64,000 nt of DNA from Phycisphaerales bacterium (GTDB taxonomy: Bacteria; Planctomycetota; Phycisphaerae; Phycisphaerales; UBA1924). Below are positions 1 through 8,140 of this stretch, in pieces (within the stretch, counting starts at the first letter, position 1; every line of letters begins with the position of its first letter). The notes beneath the pieces were generated by a model, which had not been told where the DNA came from, did no database searches, and was given only the letters and a program-made list of their open reading frames with translations. The stretch lies in NCBI GenBank assembly GCA_029260295.1, contig JAJDDN010000008.1:620001-684000 (forward strand). Direction: 5' to 3'. Position numbers and translations under genes: made by a program.

Positions 1-4
1 CGGC

Positions 5-211
5 ATGGACGAAGAGAGCACCGAAGCGATCGTGCTGGGACTCGCGATGATCGGGACAGCGCTTGGCTTGTTGTTGTCTACGGGGCTCGGGATCGGGAGC
101 ATCTGCCAAAGCACAAAGAAACGCCTCTTCGGAATCCTCGGCCTCAGCATAAGCGTCGGAGTCGTCGCAATCTTCCTGCTCCTACTCATCGTCGGATTGA
201 CGATGGGCTGA
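5..211 (+). CDS. Small two-helix membrane protein
   Basis: I do not recognise the family. The 68-residue product has two long hydrophobic segments (about residues 8-32 and 42-66) separated by a short basic stretch (QSTKKR), so it should be an inner-membrane hairpin. The ATG lies only five bases into the window and the frame is open upstream, so this could be the C-terminal part of a longer gene. A remnant of a secreted-protein sorting tail follows 18 bases later, and a strong terminator follows that. Confidence 0.45.
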   Translation: MDEESTEAIVLGLAMIGTALGLLLSTGLGIGSICQSTKKRLFGILGLSISVGVVAIFLLLLIVGLTMG

Positions 212-228
212 GCCTGTAACGGTGGAGT

Positions 229-321
229 ATGTCCCCGCACGCCTCAATTCGAAGGATTGGCTGGGGCGCTCTGGCGATCTTGGGTCTTGGCGGGCTTGTT
301 GGCAGCCGTCGGAGAGGATAA
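229..321 (+). pseudogene. Orphan PEP-CTERM-like sorting tail, probable gene remnant
   Basis: This 30-codon frame encodes a peptide whose second half reads GALAILGLGGLVGSRRRG then stop. That is nearly the same as the C-terminal tail of the secreted protein at 13593-14243 (GALALLGLGGLATARRRR). An in-frame stop at 217-219 rules out extension upstream, and no signal peptide or passenger domain precedes it. As with the intact tail genes, a GC-rich terminator follows (348-376). The simplest reading is the surviving 3' end of a deleted or frameshifted secreted-protein gene. A free 30-residue peptide is possible, because ATG 229 has a weak GGTGGAG upstream. Confidence 0.55.
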
Positions 322-347
322 CGGTTTCGATATCCAATCAAACTCTC

Positions 348-376
348 AAAGCCCCGTCGTCATTGGCGGGGCTTTT
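348..376. terminator. Bidirectional intrinsic terminator
   Basis: A perfect 9-bp stem (AAAGCCCCG at 348-356 with CGGGGCTTT at 367-375) has flanking A and T tracts. It can end rightward transcription past the orphan tail and leftward transcription of the gene ending at 402. Confidence 0.8.
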
Positions 377-401
377 ACATTGAGTGCGTGCTACAGAGGA
401 T

Positions 402-1238
402 TTATTTGATTCCGACCATCCTGAGGAATGCGTTGGTCTGGCGGATGGGCAGGCTCGGACGGCCTGCATTGATCTGAATGTACCTTGCCATCGTTCGCGG
501 GTTGTTCCTTGATGAACTAAAGAGACCCCGGACACGGTAGATGAGAGAATCGAGCATGCCAGTGGAGGCACCGTAGTTCATGCCGTAGCCACAGGTATAA
601 ACTTGAGCAGTTGGCACGGCGCACTTGATGGAATAGTTCTCTAAGGTACCCAGCCCAACGGGAGTTTGCTGAATCTGTAACGAGATCTTCTCCGACCGCG
701 CCATGCTCACCCTCTTATGCCGCTTCGGCGATCTCTCCAGAGTCCATTCCCCCGAATCATCAACGGCAAGGCGGACCGGTGTTCTCCAGTTGTATCGATC
801 ATCAGAGAGCCCCTCACTCTTCTCCCAGTCGGTCAGTTCTTCGATCGGGACATCGATCTCAGGCAGATTCTCAAAACGGAATATCATGCCCGTCGCCCGT
901 CGCCCGTTGACATCGGTATACATCGGTAGTATCGGCTGGCCCCTCTTTGAAGACCACCAAGCGAGCTGCTCGGTCACGACACTGAACTCATCGGTCTCAA
1001 TGTCATAGACCACCGCGACCGGGATCGTGGAAGGACGGATGATCCAGTCATGGAACCAGACCGATCCAAAGACCGCCACGAGTATCAACGGCACAGCCAA
1101 GAACTCCAGCATACACAAGCCCATACATCTGCGGCCAACGCAACAGACCCTTGATCGCCTTGTGATAGTGTCATCCATACCGAGATATACGATCGGCTTG
1201 ATCAAATGATGCTGATGAATGTAACTATCCAGCAACAT
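402..1238 (-). CDS. Single-pass membrane protein of unknown function
   Basis: The product has 278 residues from ATG 1238, chosen because GGAAG lies eight bases upstream. GTG 1274 and ATG 1178 are alternatives. The N-terminal part carries a Cys-rich basic stretch (RRSRVCCVGRRC) followed by one hydrophobic segment (EFLAVPLILVAVFGSVWF). The remainder is a soluble domain with many Trp, Arg and Asp and no motif I recognise. The arrangement suggests a cytoplasmic N-terminus with the domain outside the membrane. It ends at the shared terminator at 348-376. Confidence 0.6.
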   Translation of the reverse strand: MLLDSYIHQHHLIKPIVYLGMDDTITRRSRVCCVGRRCMGLCMLEFLAVPLILVAVFGSVWFHDWIIRPSTIPVAVVYDIETDEFSVVTEQLAWWSSKRGQPILPMYTDVNGRRATGMIFRFENLPEIDVPIEELTDWEKSEGLSDDRYNWRTPVRLAVDDSGEWTLERSPKRHKRVSMARSEKISLQIQQTPVGLGTLENYSIKCAVPTAQVYTCGYGMNYGASTGMLDSLIYRVRGLFSSSRNNPRTMARYIQINAGRPSLPIRQTNAFLRMVGIK

Positions 1239-1285
1239 CTCTAAATCTTCCAAATTACCCACATTGATCAACACCCAAAGTCAAG

Positions 1286-1316
1286 GCGGTCATCTCCCCC
1301 CTCAGGGTATGACCGC
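1286..1316. repeat. 8-bp inverted repeat in divergent intergenic region
   Basis: GCGGTCAT (1286-1293) and ATGACCGC (1309-1316) form a perfect inverted repeat with a 15-base spacer. It lies between two divergent genes, where an operator or a leader hairpin would be expected. I see no other support. Confidence 0.4.
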
Positions 1317-1449
1317 GTTGATTTGTCTCCACACAATCGGCATTCCAGGTCCACAAAGTATGAATTATCGAACTTTGCTGGTCATTGTCCAGTTTCACAA
1401 TGCATTCACATTAAACCCGCCCAAACAGGCGGGAGGACAGTTTTCGTAG

Positions 1450-1465
1450 GGGGCACCTGTGCCCC
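1450..1465. repeat. GGGGCACCTGTGCCCC palindrome upstream of start
   Basis: A 7-bp perfect inverted repeat with a two-base centre ends 19 bases before the ATG at 1485. The position fits a 5' UTR hairpin or a repressor site. No Shine-Dalgarno sequence is visible for that gene, so the hairpin may influence translation, but this is inference. Confidence 0.4.
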
Positions 1466-1484
1466 AGAAAGATTGGGACACACC

Positions 1485-2150
1485 ATGAATACAGCATCAC
1501 TCTGCCTCTTCGGCGGCGCACTCCTCGGGGCCGGGCTGAGCAGCACGGCCAACGCTGACCTTATGTACACAGGGCACCTCGACATGATCGAGTCGCACTA
1601 TTCGGGCTACGGCTCTGGCTACCTCAACCTCGGGGGCAGCGCCGATTACAGCTACAACGAAGGGCTCATGGAAGTTCATACATTCAACTTCACCGTCAAC
1701 ACAGGCGGCACCGTGTACCTCGATGCGTTGTCATGGCAGGCGTTTTACTCCTTCACAGACACACAGATCAGACTCTTCCACAACGACGGAAGCGCACTCT
1801 CGAGCCTGAATCATATCGCGCAAAATGATGATTTCGGCTACGACTACATAAGCGGCGGCTACGGCTACGAGGATTTCAACGGCTCAACAAGCTACCTGGA
1901 TTCGTTTATGGAAATCTTCCTCGAAGCCGGCGACTACACCGTCGCCATCGGCGCCCTCTCATTTTCCAGTAGTGAAGCCAACGCTCGAGAAGGCGAAGGA
2001 ACAATCTACACAGAAGACATGTTCGAGATCCCAGGGAGCGCCGAGTATCAGCTCGATGTCATCGGGGATGTGTCCGTCACTGTCCCAGCCCCCGGTGCTC
2101 TTGCACTACTGAGTATGGGCGGATTCATCGGCGCTCGCCGCAGACGATAA
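1485..2150 (+). CDS. Secreted protein with PEP-CTERM-like sorting tail
   Basis: The 221-residue product starts at ATG 1485, directly followed by a signal peptide (MNTASLCLFGGALLGAGL ending near ANA-D). The frame is open further upstream, but that extension is not signal-like. The middle is rich in Tyr, Gly, Ser and Asp and resembles pre-peptidase C-terminal or IPTL-type beta domains (LDALSWQAFYSFTDTQIRLF, then EAGDYTVAIGAL). The C-terminus has VPAPG, a hydrophobic helix and RRRR. Family knowledge says such tails are recognised by an exosortase-type enzyme for envelope delivery, but none is encoded here. A strong terminator follows. Confidence 0.8.
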   Translation: MNTASLCLFGGALLGAGLSSTANADLMYTGHLDMIESHYSGYGSGYLNLGGSADYSYNEGLMEVHTFNFTVNTGGTVYLDALSWQAFYSFTDTQIRLFHNDGSALSSLNHIAQNDDFGYDYISGGYGYEDFNGSTSYLDSFMEIFLEAGDYTVAIGALSFSSSEANAREGEGTIYTEDMFEIPGSAEYQLDVIGDVSVTVPAPGALALLSMGGFIGARRRR

Positions 2151-2178
2151 GCCTGGAGATCCAAACGCAAACTCCTGA

Positions 2179-2206
2179 GCCCCGTCTTCAATGACGGGGC
2201 TTTTTT
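2179..2206 (+). terminator. Intrinsic terminator
   Basis: GCCCCGTC (2179-2186) pairs perfectly with GACGGGGC (2193-2200) around a TTCAAT loop and is followed by six T. It ends the transcript of the sorting-tail gene 28 bases upstream. Confidence 0.9.
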
Positions 2207-2211
2207 ATTTT

Positions 2212-2934
2212 TTATATGAGCTCGACACGGTCCCCGACGCTCACGGCCCCGCTCGCGTCCGTTGTCGCATACACACCCACACACCGATCGACTTCCGCCA
2301 GGATTGTCTTGAGGATCGCCTGGTCGCTCTCAAGCCCCGGCTGAGGGGAGCTGACCATTGGGCATCGTGGGATTGGCTTGACCACATCCATCGGCACCTC
2401 CCCCACCCGGATGCCCTTGCTGATCCAGCCCATTTCTGCGAACCCTTGGATCCCTTCTGGAGTTTGGATCGCGAAGTTGTGCCGGAACCTTCGGTGTTCG
2501 ATTTCTGAATTGGGCATCATCTCCCGGAGCGTTTCTATTGATGCGGAGGTCTGCATGCTCAGTGTGAGGTCATCAAAGTGTTCCCCGGCTGACGATTCGA
2601 TCGTGACTTCTCTGCCTACAAACGCTGAGAGCAGTCTGGCAGCCTCGCCATGGTCGGTCTGGGTTGTTGACCCATCTGGGAAGATGATCTCTGCGTGCGT
2701 GAGGGTTTCTGTTGTGGGCTCTTCAAGGTACCGGGCCTGGCACATGAGCAGCGTCGGCATCCGTTTCCCGCTCCCGAGCTTCCCGGTCTGGGCATCACGC
2801 AACGCCCATCCCCGATCCCCGAGAATCCCTCGTGGTGTTACAAGGCACCGCTCGATGCGTTCTCCGATCATGGACTTGAATGGGTATCTCCAGACCTGAT
2901 CGATTGTCCCAAGGGCTTTGGTGTGCTGCATCAT
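2212..2934 (-). CDS. MOSC domain protein (YcbX-like)
   Basis: The 240-residue product has an N-terminal MOSC beta-barrel part (about residues 9-100, with RYPFKSMIGERIERC and GILGDRGWALRDAQTG) and a C-terminal MOSC domain containing the conserved Cys in PIPRCPMVSS. The family is related to molybdenum cofactor sulfurases and to mARC/YcbX proteins, which carry Moco and reduce N-hydroxylated compounds. The substrate here is unknown. Full-length YcbX has an extra ferredoxin domain that is absent, so an electron donor would have to be separate. The start is ATG 2934 or the adjacent ATG 2931. No molybdenum genes lie nearby. Confidence 0.85.
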   Translation of the reverse strand: MMQHTKALGTIDQVWRYPFKSMIGERIERCLVTPRGILGDRGWALRDAQTGKLGSGKRMPTLLMCQARYLEEPTTETLTHAEIIFPDGSTTQTDHGEAARLLSAFVGREVTIESSAGEHFDDLTLSMQTSASIETLREMMPNSEIEHRRFRHNFAIQTPEGIQGFAEMGWISKGIRVGEVPMDVVKPIPRCPMVSSPQPGLESDQAILKTILAEVDRCVGVYATTDASGAVSVGDRVELI

Positions 2935-3220
2935 CGGCGATGGTAGGTCGTTGGCCTGATCCAGTTTTCATCACTAAGCGTCCGATATCGACCTTCAGTC
3001 AGTCGAGTTGGATTCATACTCTCCGATTTATTCATTGAAACCAATGTTTCTGTTGGTGGTCACTGAACCGGGCAGCTTGGGCGTCTACCCTCTTGCCCCA
3101 CCAAAGGCAGAATCATGGTATTTATACCGGGAATGCTGGCAAATGACGGGGCGTGGTGTATTAGTTAACTGCACCACGGTTTTATAAGACTCAGTTGAGC
3201 ATTGTTCTGGAGAGAACATC

Positions 3221-3580
3221 ATGAACGCATCCTTTCTTTCGATCGCATTCGCCTTTGTAGGTCTAGCGGGGATTTCACACGCCCATGTCATCCACGATAC
3301 CGCCCTCCAGGCTGGAATCTCTGGTGCGTTGGTCATTGATCTTGGCGCGTCAATCAATACCGAGTCTGTAAACTTTGAAGCCTTCAATGTTGGATTGCTT
3401 GTTGATATGGCCATCATTGAAGCGGATCCGTTTAATGATCAGCAACTCGAAGCGCCCGCGATTGACTCTAAAGACCTCCACTTCCCTGCATCGACCTACC
3501 TTAGTATCTTTGCATCGGTCCGCTCAGTTAGTGACATCCTCAGCCTCACCCCCAGCACCGCCAAAGCTCTCCACGAATAA
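3221..3580 (+). CDS. Short exported protein of unknown function
   Basis: The 119-residue product begins with a signal peptide (MNASFLSIAFAFVGLAGISHAH), and GGAGAG lies eight bases upstream of ATG 3221, so the start is well supported. The mature part is acidic and hydrophobic and shows no recognisable domain. It lacks the basic sorting tail seen in its neighbours. It may be a small periplasmic protein, or a secreted-protein gene shortened by an early stop. Confidence 0.6.
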   Translation: MNASFLSIAFAFVGLAGISHAHVIHDTALQAGISGALVIDLGASINTESVNFEAFNVGLLVDMAIIEADPFNDQQLEAPAIDSKDLHFPASTYLSIFASVRSVSDILSLTPSTAKALHE

Positions 3581-3717
3581 CGATTCTGGTTCTAATCAGG
3601 GCCTATTAGAATCTTCGCTGGCAGAGCTATTCGTCTTGATCCATACAACCCTTCCAAACGGCCCAGGATTCCTTTGGTTCCTTTGGCATGCCTATTTCTA
3701 TTTGTGACACTTGGTTT

Positions 3718-4497
3718 ATGCAAGTCACACCACCATCACTATTCTCGAGCGGATTGCAAGGGTTGAATCGAAGCAACCAGATGCTGGCACGCTCCTCTGA
3801 GCGGCTGGCGACCGGACTGGCGATCAACCGTGGATCTGACAATCCGGCGGGGCTGATCGCTTCAGAGGCCTTGCGTGGGCGTTTGACGACGATCGAATCA
3901 ACTATTCGAGCAACATCACGCAATAACATGACGCTTGCTATCGAGGAAGGGGCTTTGGCTTCGGTATCCGGGGCTGTGACAGACCTGCGGGGATTGGTTG
4001 TCCAAGGCGCCAATGCCGGCGGCTTGACCGGTGCTGAGTCGGGCGCGATTTCTGGGAGCATCAACTTGGCGATCCAAGGCATGGCGTTCACCTTGGGGCA
4101 GTCCGGGTCCGATATCTTGAGCGATGTCAGTGTCGAACGACAGATCGGGACCGACGGTTCTGGCGATCCTATCTACGAGACACTGACCATGAGTGACCTG
4201 GCCGGGTTGGTCGAATCCGATCCGGTGAGTGCTCAGGCGTTGGTTGATGAGGCTGGCAGTGCAATAACGACCCGCCGGGCGGAGATCGGGGCCGAGCAGC
4301 GTTCCAATGAATCGATGCAGCGGGCGATGGAAGAGGAGCAGATCAATGTCGCTCGCGCCGAGTCGTCGATCCGGGATACGGATTATGCCAAGGAAGCCTC
4401 GGAATCTGCCCGGGCGTCGATCTTGGGCAAGGCGTCGATCAGCGTTTTGTTAATTGGGCAGGAGCAGAGCAAGCGGGTATTGGATTTGTTGATGTAG
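3718..4497 (+). CDS. Flagellin, short form
   Basis: The 259-residue product has the conserved flagellin N-terminal D0/D1 helix (GLNRSNQMLARSSERLATGLAINRGSDNPAGLIASEALRGRL) and the C-terminal coiled segment (ARAESSIRDTDYAKEASESARASILGKASISVLL). The central part is only about 90 residues, so the variable surface domains are nearly absent and the filament should be thin and plain. ATG 3718 is preferred because the conserved helix begins just after it. ATG 3688 is also in frame, and neither has a clear Shine-Dalgarno. No other flagellar genes are in the window, so this looks like a detached flagellin locus. Confidence 0.88.
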   Translation: MQVTPPSLFSSGLQGLNRSNQMLARSSERLATGLAINRGSDNPAGLIASEALRGRLTTIESTIRATSRNNMTLAIEEGALASVSGAVTDLRGLVVQGANAGGLTGAESGAISGSINLAIQGMAFTLGQSGSDILSDVSVERQIGTDGSGDPIYETLTMSDLAGLVESDPVSAQALVDEAGSAITTRRAEIGAEQRSNESMQRAMEEEQINVARAESSIRDTDYAKEASESARASILGKASISVLLIGQEQSKRVLDLLM

Positions 4498-4658
4498 TCG
4501 ATTGGAGTCTTTATTTGGGGATCGGATGAAGGAATGCTTGGTAGGCAAGCCTTCTAGCCTTGAGAACTTTATCTGCGATGGTTTGTGCTGATTCGTTCAC
4601 TGGCAGGTCGAATACGGCCTGAAATTGGCTGTTTTTTTCGGTCATTCTCTCATATTTG

Positions 4659-4687
4659 TTGGCAAACTCAGATTCCTGAGGCATATT
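4659..4687 (+). promoter_or_regulatory. Candidate sigma-70 promoter
   Basis: TTGGCA (4659-4664) and CATATT (4682-4687) are separated by 17 bases. They match consensus at five of six and four of six positions. The site lies 34 bases upstream of the GTG start at 4721, which would give a short leader holding the GAGAGGA ribosome site. Confidence 0.4.
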
Positions 4688-4720
4688 TGCACAACTCGTA
4701 TTTTTTAGAGAGGATCTCCA

Positions 4721-5320
4721 GTGAACACAAAAGCAGCAGTTATCTCACTTGTCGCATTGAGCGGCGTCGCATTCGGCGACATCGTTTCGATCGAAGGCGG
4801 TATCGTAAAGAGCACCCCTGATGCCAACGACCCACAGTTTGGCTACGGCGAAGCAAACTATGTCCAAGGTTTTTCGGAACTCCAGGGCATCACCCTGACT
4901 CAAGACATCATCATCCAACTCGGTGATGGGTCCATGAGTGTTCTTCAAGCGGGCACCGTCGTGGACTCGCACATGGTCTACTACGACCCCGAGGGCGAAC
5001 TGACTACAGATATCCACGATATCGATATCCAGTTCAGTAGCAATATCCTTGGGCTCGTCGTCGAAGACCTCATGCTCGAATCAACCCATGACCTTTTGGG
5101 TTTGGCCGGGCTTAACTACGACAACCAAAACACTCGGACCTACGGGCCCAACGGGGTTGGTGATATCGAACTTTATGAAGGATCGCTGTTGAATGTATCG
5201 CTCCGCCCAACCGGTGCCGATTACTTCCGCGTTCTGACCGTCAGCAATGGCGTCCCAACACCGGGCTCGGTCGCACTATTGAGTGCCGCTGGTCTGATCG
5301 GGATCCGCCGCCGCCGGTAA
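4721..5320 (+). CDS. Secreted protein with PEP-CTERM-like sorting tail
   Basis: The 199-residue product starts with GTG, supported by AGAGAGGA a few bases upstream. A signal peptide (MNTKAAVISLVALSGVAFG) precedes a beta-rich domain. Its central motif (ITLTQDIIIQLGDGSMSVLQAGTVVDSHMVYYDPEG) resembles the beginning of domains seen in other PEP-CTERM proteins, but I cannot name it. The C-terminus VPTPGSVALLSAAGLIGIRRRR is the same class of sorting tail as at 1485-2150 and 13593-14243. A terminator follows at 5348. Confidence 0.8.
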   Translation: MNTKAAVISLVALSGVAFGDIVSIEGGIVKSTPDANDPQFGYGEANYVQGFSELQGITLTQDIIIQLGDGSMSVLQAGTVVDSHMVYYDPEGELTTDIHDIDIQFSSNILGLVVEDLMLESTHDLLGLAGLNYDNQNTRTYGPNGVGDIELYEGSLLNVSLRPTGADYFRVLTVSNGVPTPGSVALLSAAGLIGIRRRR

Positions 5321-5347
5321 TCAAACTAACACAGTTCCTGTGAACCC

Positions 5348-5381
5348 AAAGTCCCGGAACCTTTCGAGGTTTCGGGTCTTT
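5348..5381 (+). terminator. Intrinsic terminator
   Basis: A stem of about 14 bp (5348-5361 with 5368-5381), carrying one G-U pair and one T-T mismatch around a TTTCGA loop, ends in a short T tract. It lies 28 bases past the sorting-tail gene. Confidence 0.75.
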
Positions 5382-5410
5382 TCAATTGAGCCCAATCCGT
5401 TGAGCACGGG

Positions 5411-5851
5411 CTACTGGTTCTGTTTGATTGTTTGCTTGGCGCTCAGACGGATGAGTTTTTTGAGTGATGGGATATGCACACCTTCGAGCCCTTTGAGATA
5501 GAGGCACCCCTTGCCTTTGCGGTGCTTGCCGAGTTTGGAGAGTAGTTCCTCGTTGCCGTCGAGCCCGCACATCAGGTAGAGCGAGATTTCCGAAGCCCTG
5601 GGTGAAAACCCAATCAATGCACAGTCGCCCTCTCGTCCGCTCGCGTACACATAGTGGTACGATCCAAACCCGACAATCGACTCCCCCCACATCACCGCGG
5701 GCTCCCCCACTATTTCCGACATGATTTTGATGAGCGTCTCGCAGTCCGTGTGGAACTTTGCGGGTGATTTTTTGATAAATGCCGGGACCGACCGTTTGGT
5801 CGGCCCCGTCTTGTTTGTAGATGCTTTCTTTTTGGTGGTCTTCTTCGCCAT
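5411..5851 (-). CDS. DUF1801 (YdhG-like) domain protein
   Basis: The 146-residue product begins with a Lys/Thr/Ala-rich basic tail (MAKKTTKKKASTNKTGPTKR) and continues with a DUF1801/YdhG-type fold (residues about 30-140, with CETLIKIMSEIVGEPAVMWGESIVGFGSYHYVYASGREGD). The fold is related to the heavy-metal/iron chaperone-like YdhG group, whose biochemical role is not established. The gene starts four bases after the stop of the oligopeptidase gene, so the two are probably co-transcribed, although no functional link is obvious. Confidence 0.85.
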   Translation of the reverse strand: MAKKTTKKKASTNKTGPTKRSVPAFIKKSPAKFHTDCETLIKIMSEIVGEPAVMWGESIVGFGSYHYVYASGREGDCALIGFSPRASEISLYLMCGLDGNEELLSKLGKHRKGKGCLYLKGLEGVHIPSLKKLIRLSAKQTIKQNQ

Positions 5852-5855
5852 CGGA

Positions 5856-8033
5856 TCAATCTTCGAGCATTCCGAGCTGCCACATCATGAACATGCGTTG
5901 ATCGGCAACATCGCGGATCCGCAGGTGCAGTGGTTTGCCGCCGCCGTGGCCCGCTTCTCGGTCAACCCACAGCAGGATCGGCTCGGCGTCTTGGTCTGAA
6001 CCCGTCGCGTTCTGCATGATTGCCGCCATCTTGCGCGCGTGGAGCGGATGGACGCGGGTGTCGTTCTCACCGGCGGTAAAGAGCACGGCCGGGTACTTGG
6101 TGCCGGGTTTGACATTGTGGTACGGGGAGTACTCTTTGATGAACTCGTACTGTTCTGGGTTTTCAGCCGTGCCGTACTCAGGGACCCAGTAGCGGGCCAT
6201 CAGGAAGTTCTGGTAACGGACCATGTCCAGCAGCGGAACCGCAGAGATCACAGCACTGAACAGATCAGGACGCTGGACAACGACTGCGCCGGTCAGGAGC
6301 CCGCCGTTGGAGCCGCCCGCGATCCCGAGCTTGCTTGGGTTGGTGTAGCCGTTCTCGACGAGCCATTCGCCGGCGTAGATGAAATCGTCAAATACATTCT
6401 GTTTCTGATCGAGCATCCCGGCTTCGTGCCAGGCGTTGCCGTACTCGCCACCGCCTCGGAGGTTGGCAACCGCGTAGACCCCGCCGTTCTCGTACCACGG
6501 GTACATGGTCGATGAGAAGTATGGGGTCATTGAGATGTCAAAGCCGCCGTAGCCGTAGAGGATGGTCGGGTTGTTGCCGTCGAGCTCGATGCCTTTTTTG
6601 TGGACAATAAACATGGAAACGGGCGTGCCGTCTTTGGAATCGTACCAGACTTGCTTGACTTCGATCATGGATGGATCGACCGGGACATCTGGGCGTGCCC
6701 AGAGTTCGGACTCGCCGTTGGCCAGGTCGACCTTGTAGATCGAGCGTGGCATGTTGTAGCTTGAGAAACTGAGGAACGCCTCGGTGCGGTCGTCGCTTGT
6801 GACGAGCCCGCCTGAGCCGATGCCTGGGAGTTCAAGATCGCCTTTGGAGTTGCCGCTGTAATCAAACAGGGCGATGCGGGTCTTGGCCGAGTCGAGGTAG
6901 TCCACCGCGATGATTCCGCGGGCGTAGCTCACGCCTTCGATGACGAGGTCATTGTCTTGGGCGACGATGGTTTCCCAGTTTTCGAACGCTGGGTTTGAGA
7001 GGTCGATCACCGAGAGCGTGCCGTTGGGGGCATCGAATGAGTGCTGCAGGAACAGACGGTCGCCGTCGTAATGAGCACCGCCGATGCGGCCCATTTTGCC
7101 GATCGCCATCGGTACAAGATTCAGTTCACCGGTCCGGAACCATTCTGAAAGATCCGCGACCCAGAGGTCGAGGCCTGCGGTCCCGGTCCAGTAGCCGACG
7201 GTCATCCAGCGGGCATCATCTGAGGGCATCCCGAAGGGGCCCCAGGTGGTTTTGAGTGCTTCGAGTTCAGCTTCGGTTTTGTTCTGGTCGCCATAGAAGA
7301 ACTCGATGTCGTGCTGACGGAAGAGTTGTTGATCTTGACGGTGGTGTGTGCCGAGTTTATGGAGCTTCATGACCGATGAGTAGGCGTCGTCGAGGTCTTC
7401 GAGGCGTTCGTAGAAGAAGCCTGAGGAGTCTGGGAGCCATTGCGAGAAGCCAACCTTGCCCGGGATTTCATCTGCGAACCACTCGCCGGATTCAACATCC
7501 ATCACATAGAGCGTCGAGTTCTCATCGCCCGCGGTGTACATGCCGAATGCCATGAGTGAGCCGTCATCGTTTGGTGCGGTCCACGAGACGGTGGTGAGCC
7601 CTGACGGATCAATGGTTTGTGGATCAAGCAACACCCGCTCATCTCCATCGAGCCCGTCGCGGACATAGCGGACGGCTTGGGGTTGGGTTCCCTCGCGGCG
7701 TGAGAAGAAGTAGCGGTTGCCATAGGCCGATGGGCTGCCGATGGATGGGACTTCCATCAGTTCGCGGAGACGGGATTCGAGGGCGGAGCGTCCGGGGAGG
7801 TTGTCGAGGACCGAGCGGGTGTACCCGTTCTGGTCGTCGGTCCAGGTGGCGACCTCGTCGTTGACGAGCCCCATGTTTTCTGGGTTCGAGTTGTCGCCTT
7901 CGAGCCAGCGGTATTCATCGACGACGCTGTCGCCATGGAGGGTCTCAGAAACCGGGACCGACTTGGTCTCGGGAGGGGCGGCTAGGGCAACAGTCGAGCC
8001 CGCAAGGATCAGGGCTGAGAGGATTGTTTTCAT
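5856..8033 (-). CDS. Exported prolyl oligopeptidase, family S9A
   Basis: The 725-residue product hydrolyses peptides at Pro, acting outside the cytoplasm as judged by the signal peptide (MKTILSALILAGSTVALA). The N-terminal beta-propeller covers about residues 60-440 and the alpha/beta-hydrolase domain the rest. The triad is complete: Ser575 in GGSNGG, Asp658 in GENDTRVHP and His696 in EAGHGGGK. Length and order match the family. Shine-Dalgarno GGAGAAA lies upstream of the ATG. It is followed at four bases by the DUF1801 gene. A likely job is digestion of scavenged peptides. Confidence 0.95.
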   Translation of the reverse strand: MKTILSALILAGSTVALAAPPETKSVPVSETLHGDSVVDEYRWLEGDNSNPENMGLVNDEVATWTDDQNGYTRSVLDNLPGRSALESRLRELMEVPSIGSPSAYGNRYFFSRREGTQPQAVRYVRDGLDGDERVLLDPQTIDPSGLTTVSWTAPNDDGSLMAFGMYTAGDENSTLYVMDVESGEWFADEIPGKVGFSQWLPDSSGFFYERLEDLDDAYSSVMKLHKLGTHHRQDQQLFRQHDIEFFYGDQNKTEAELEALKTTWGPFGMPSDDARWMTVGYWTGTAGLDLWVADLSEWFRTGELNLVPMAIGKMGRIGGAHYDGDRLFLQHSFDAPNGTLSVIDLSNPAFENWETIVAQDNDLVIEGVSYARGIIAVDYLDSAKTRIALFDYSGNSKGDLELPGIGSGGLVTSDDRTEAFLSFSSYNMPRSIYKVDLANGESELWARPDVPVDPSMIEVKQVWYDSKDGTPVSMFIVHKKGIELDGNNPTILYGYGGFDISMTPYFSSTMYPWYENGGVYAVANLRGGGEYGNAWHEAGMLDQKQNVFDDFIYAGEWLVENGYTNPSKLGIAGGSNGGLLTGAVVVQRPDLFSAVISAVPLLDMVRYQNFLMARYWVPEYGTAENPEQYEFIKEYSPYHNVKPGTKYPAVLFTAGENDTRVHPLHARKMAAIMQNATGSDQDAEPILLWVDREAGHGGGKPLHLRIRDVADQRMFMMWQLGMLED

Positions 8034-8140
8034 TGGTCAATTTCTCCAAAGTGGTATGGGCGCATGATACCCGTTGAGGGCATATTTCGCCTGCTATTCA
8101 TACCGCGATCGGCTCGCAAAGATGCGATTTTTAGTGTAAT

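Noticed and set aside
3684..3699. Sigma-54-like TGGCATG-N4-TTTCT upstream of flagellin
   Set aside because: The -12 element lacks the essential GC, and the predicted start would leave only a few bases before ATG 3718 and would overlap the alternative ATG 3688.
4528..4554. Interrupted hairpin after the flagellin gene
   Set aside because: The stem is broken by a three-base bulge and no T tract follows, so it is not a supported terminator.
8114..8132. TCGCA-AAGA-TGCGA-TTTTT as a terminator
   Set aside because: It would act only on the plus strand, where no gene lies upstream, and it has no T run on the minus strand that needs a terminator.
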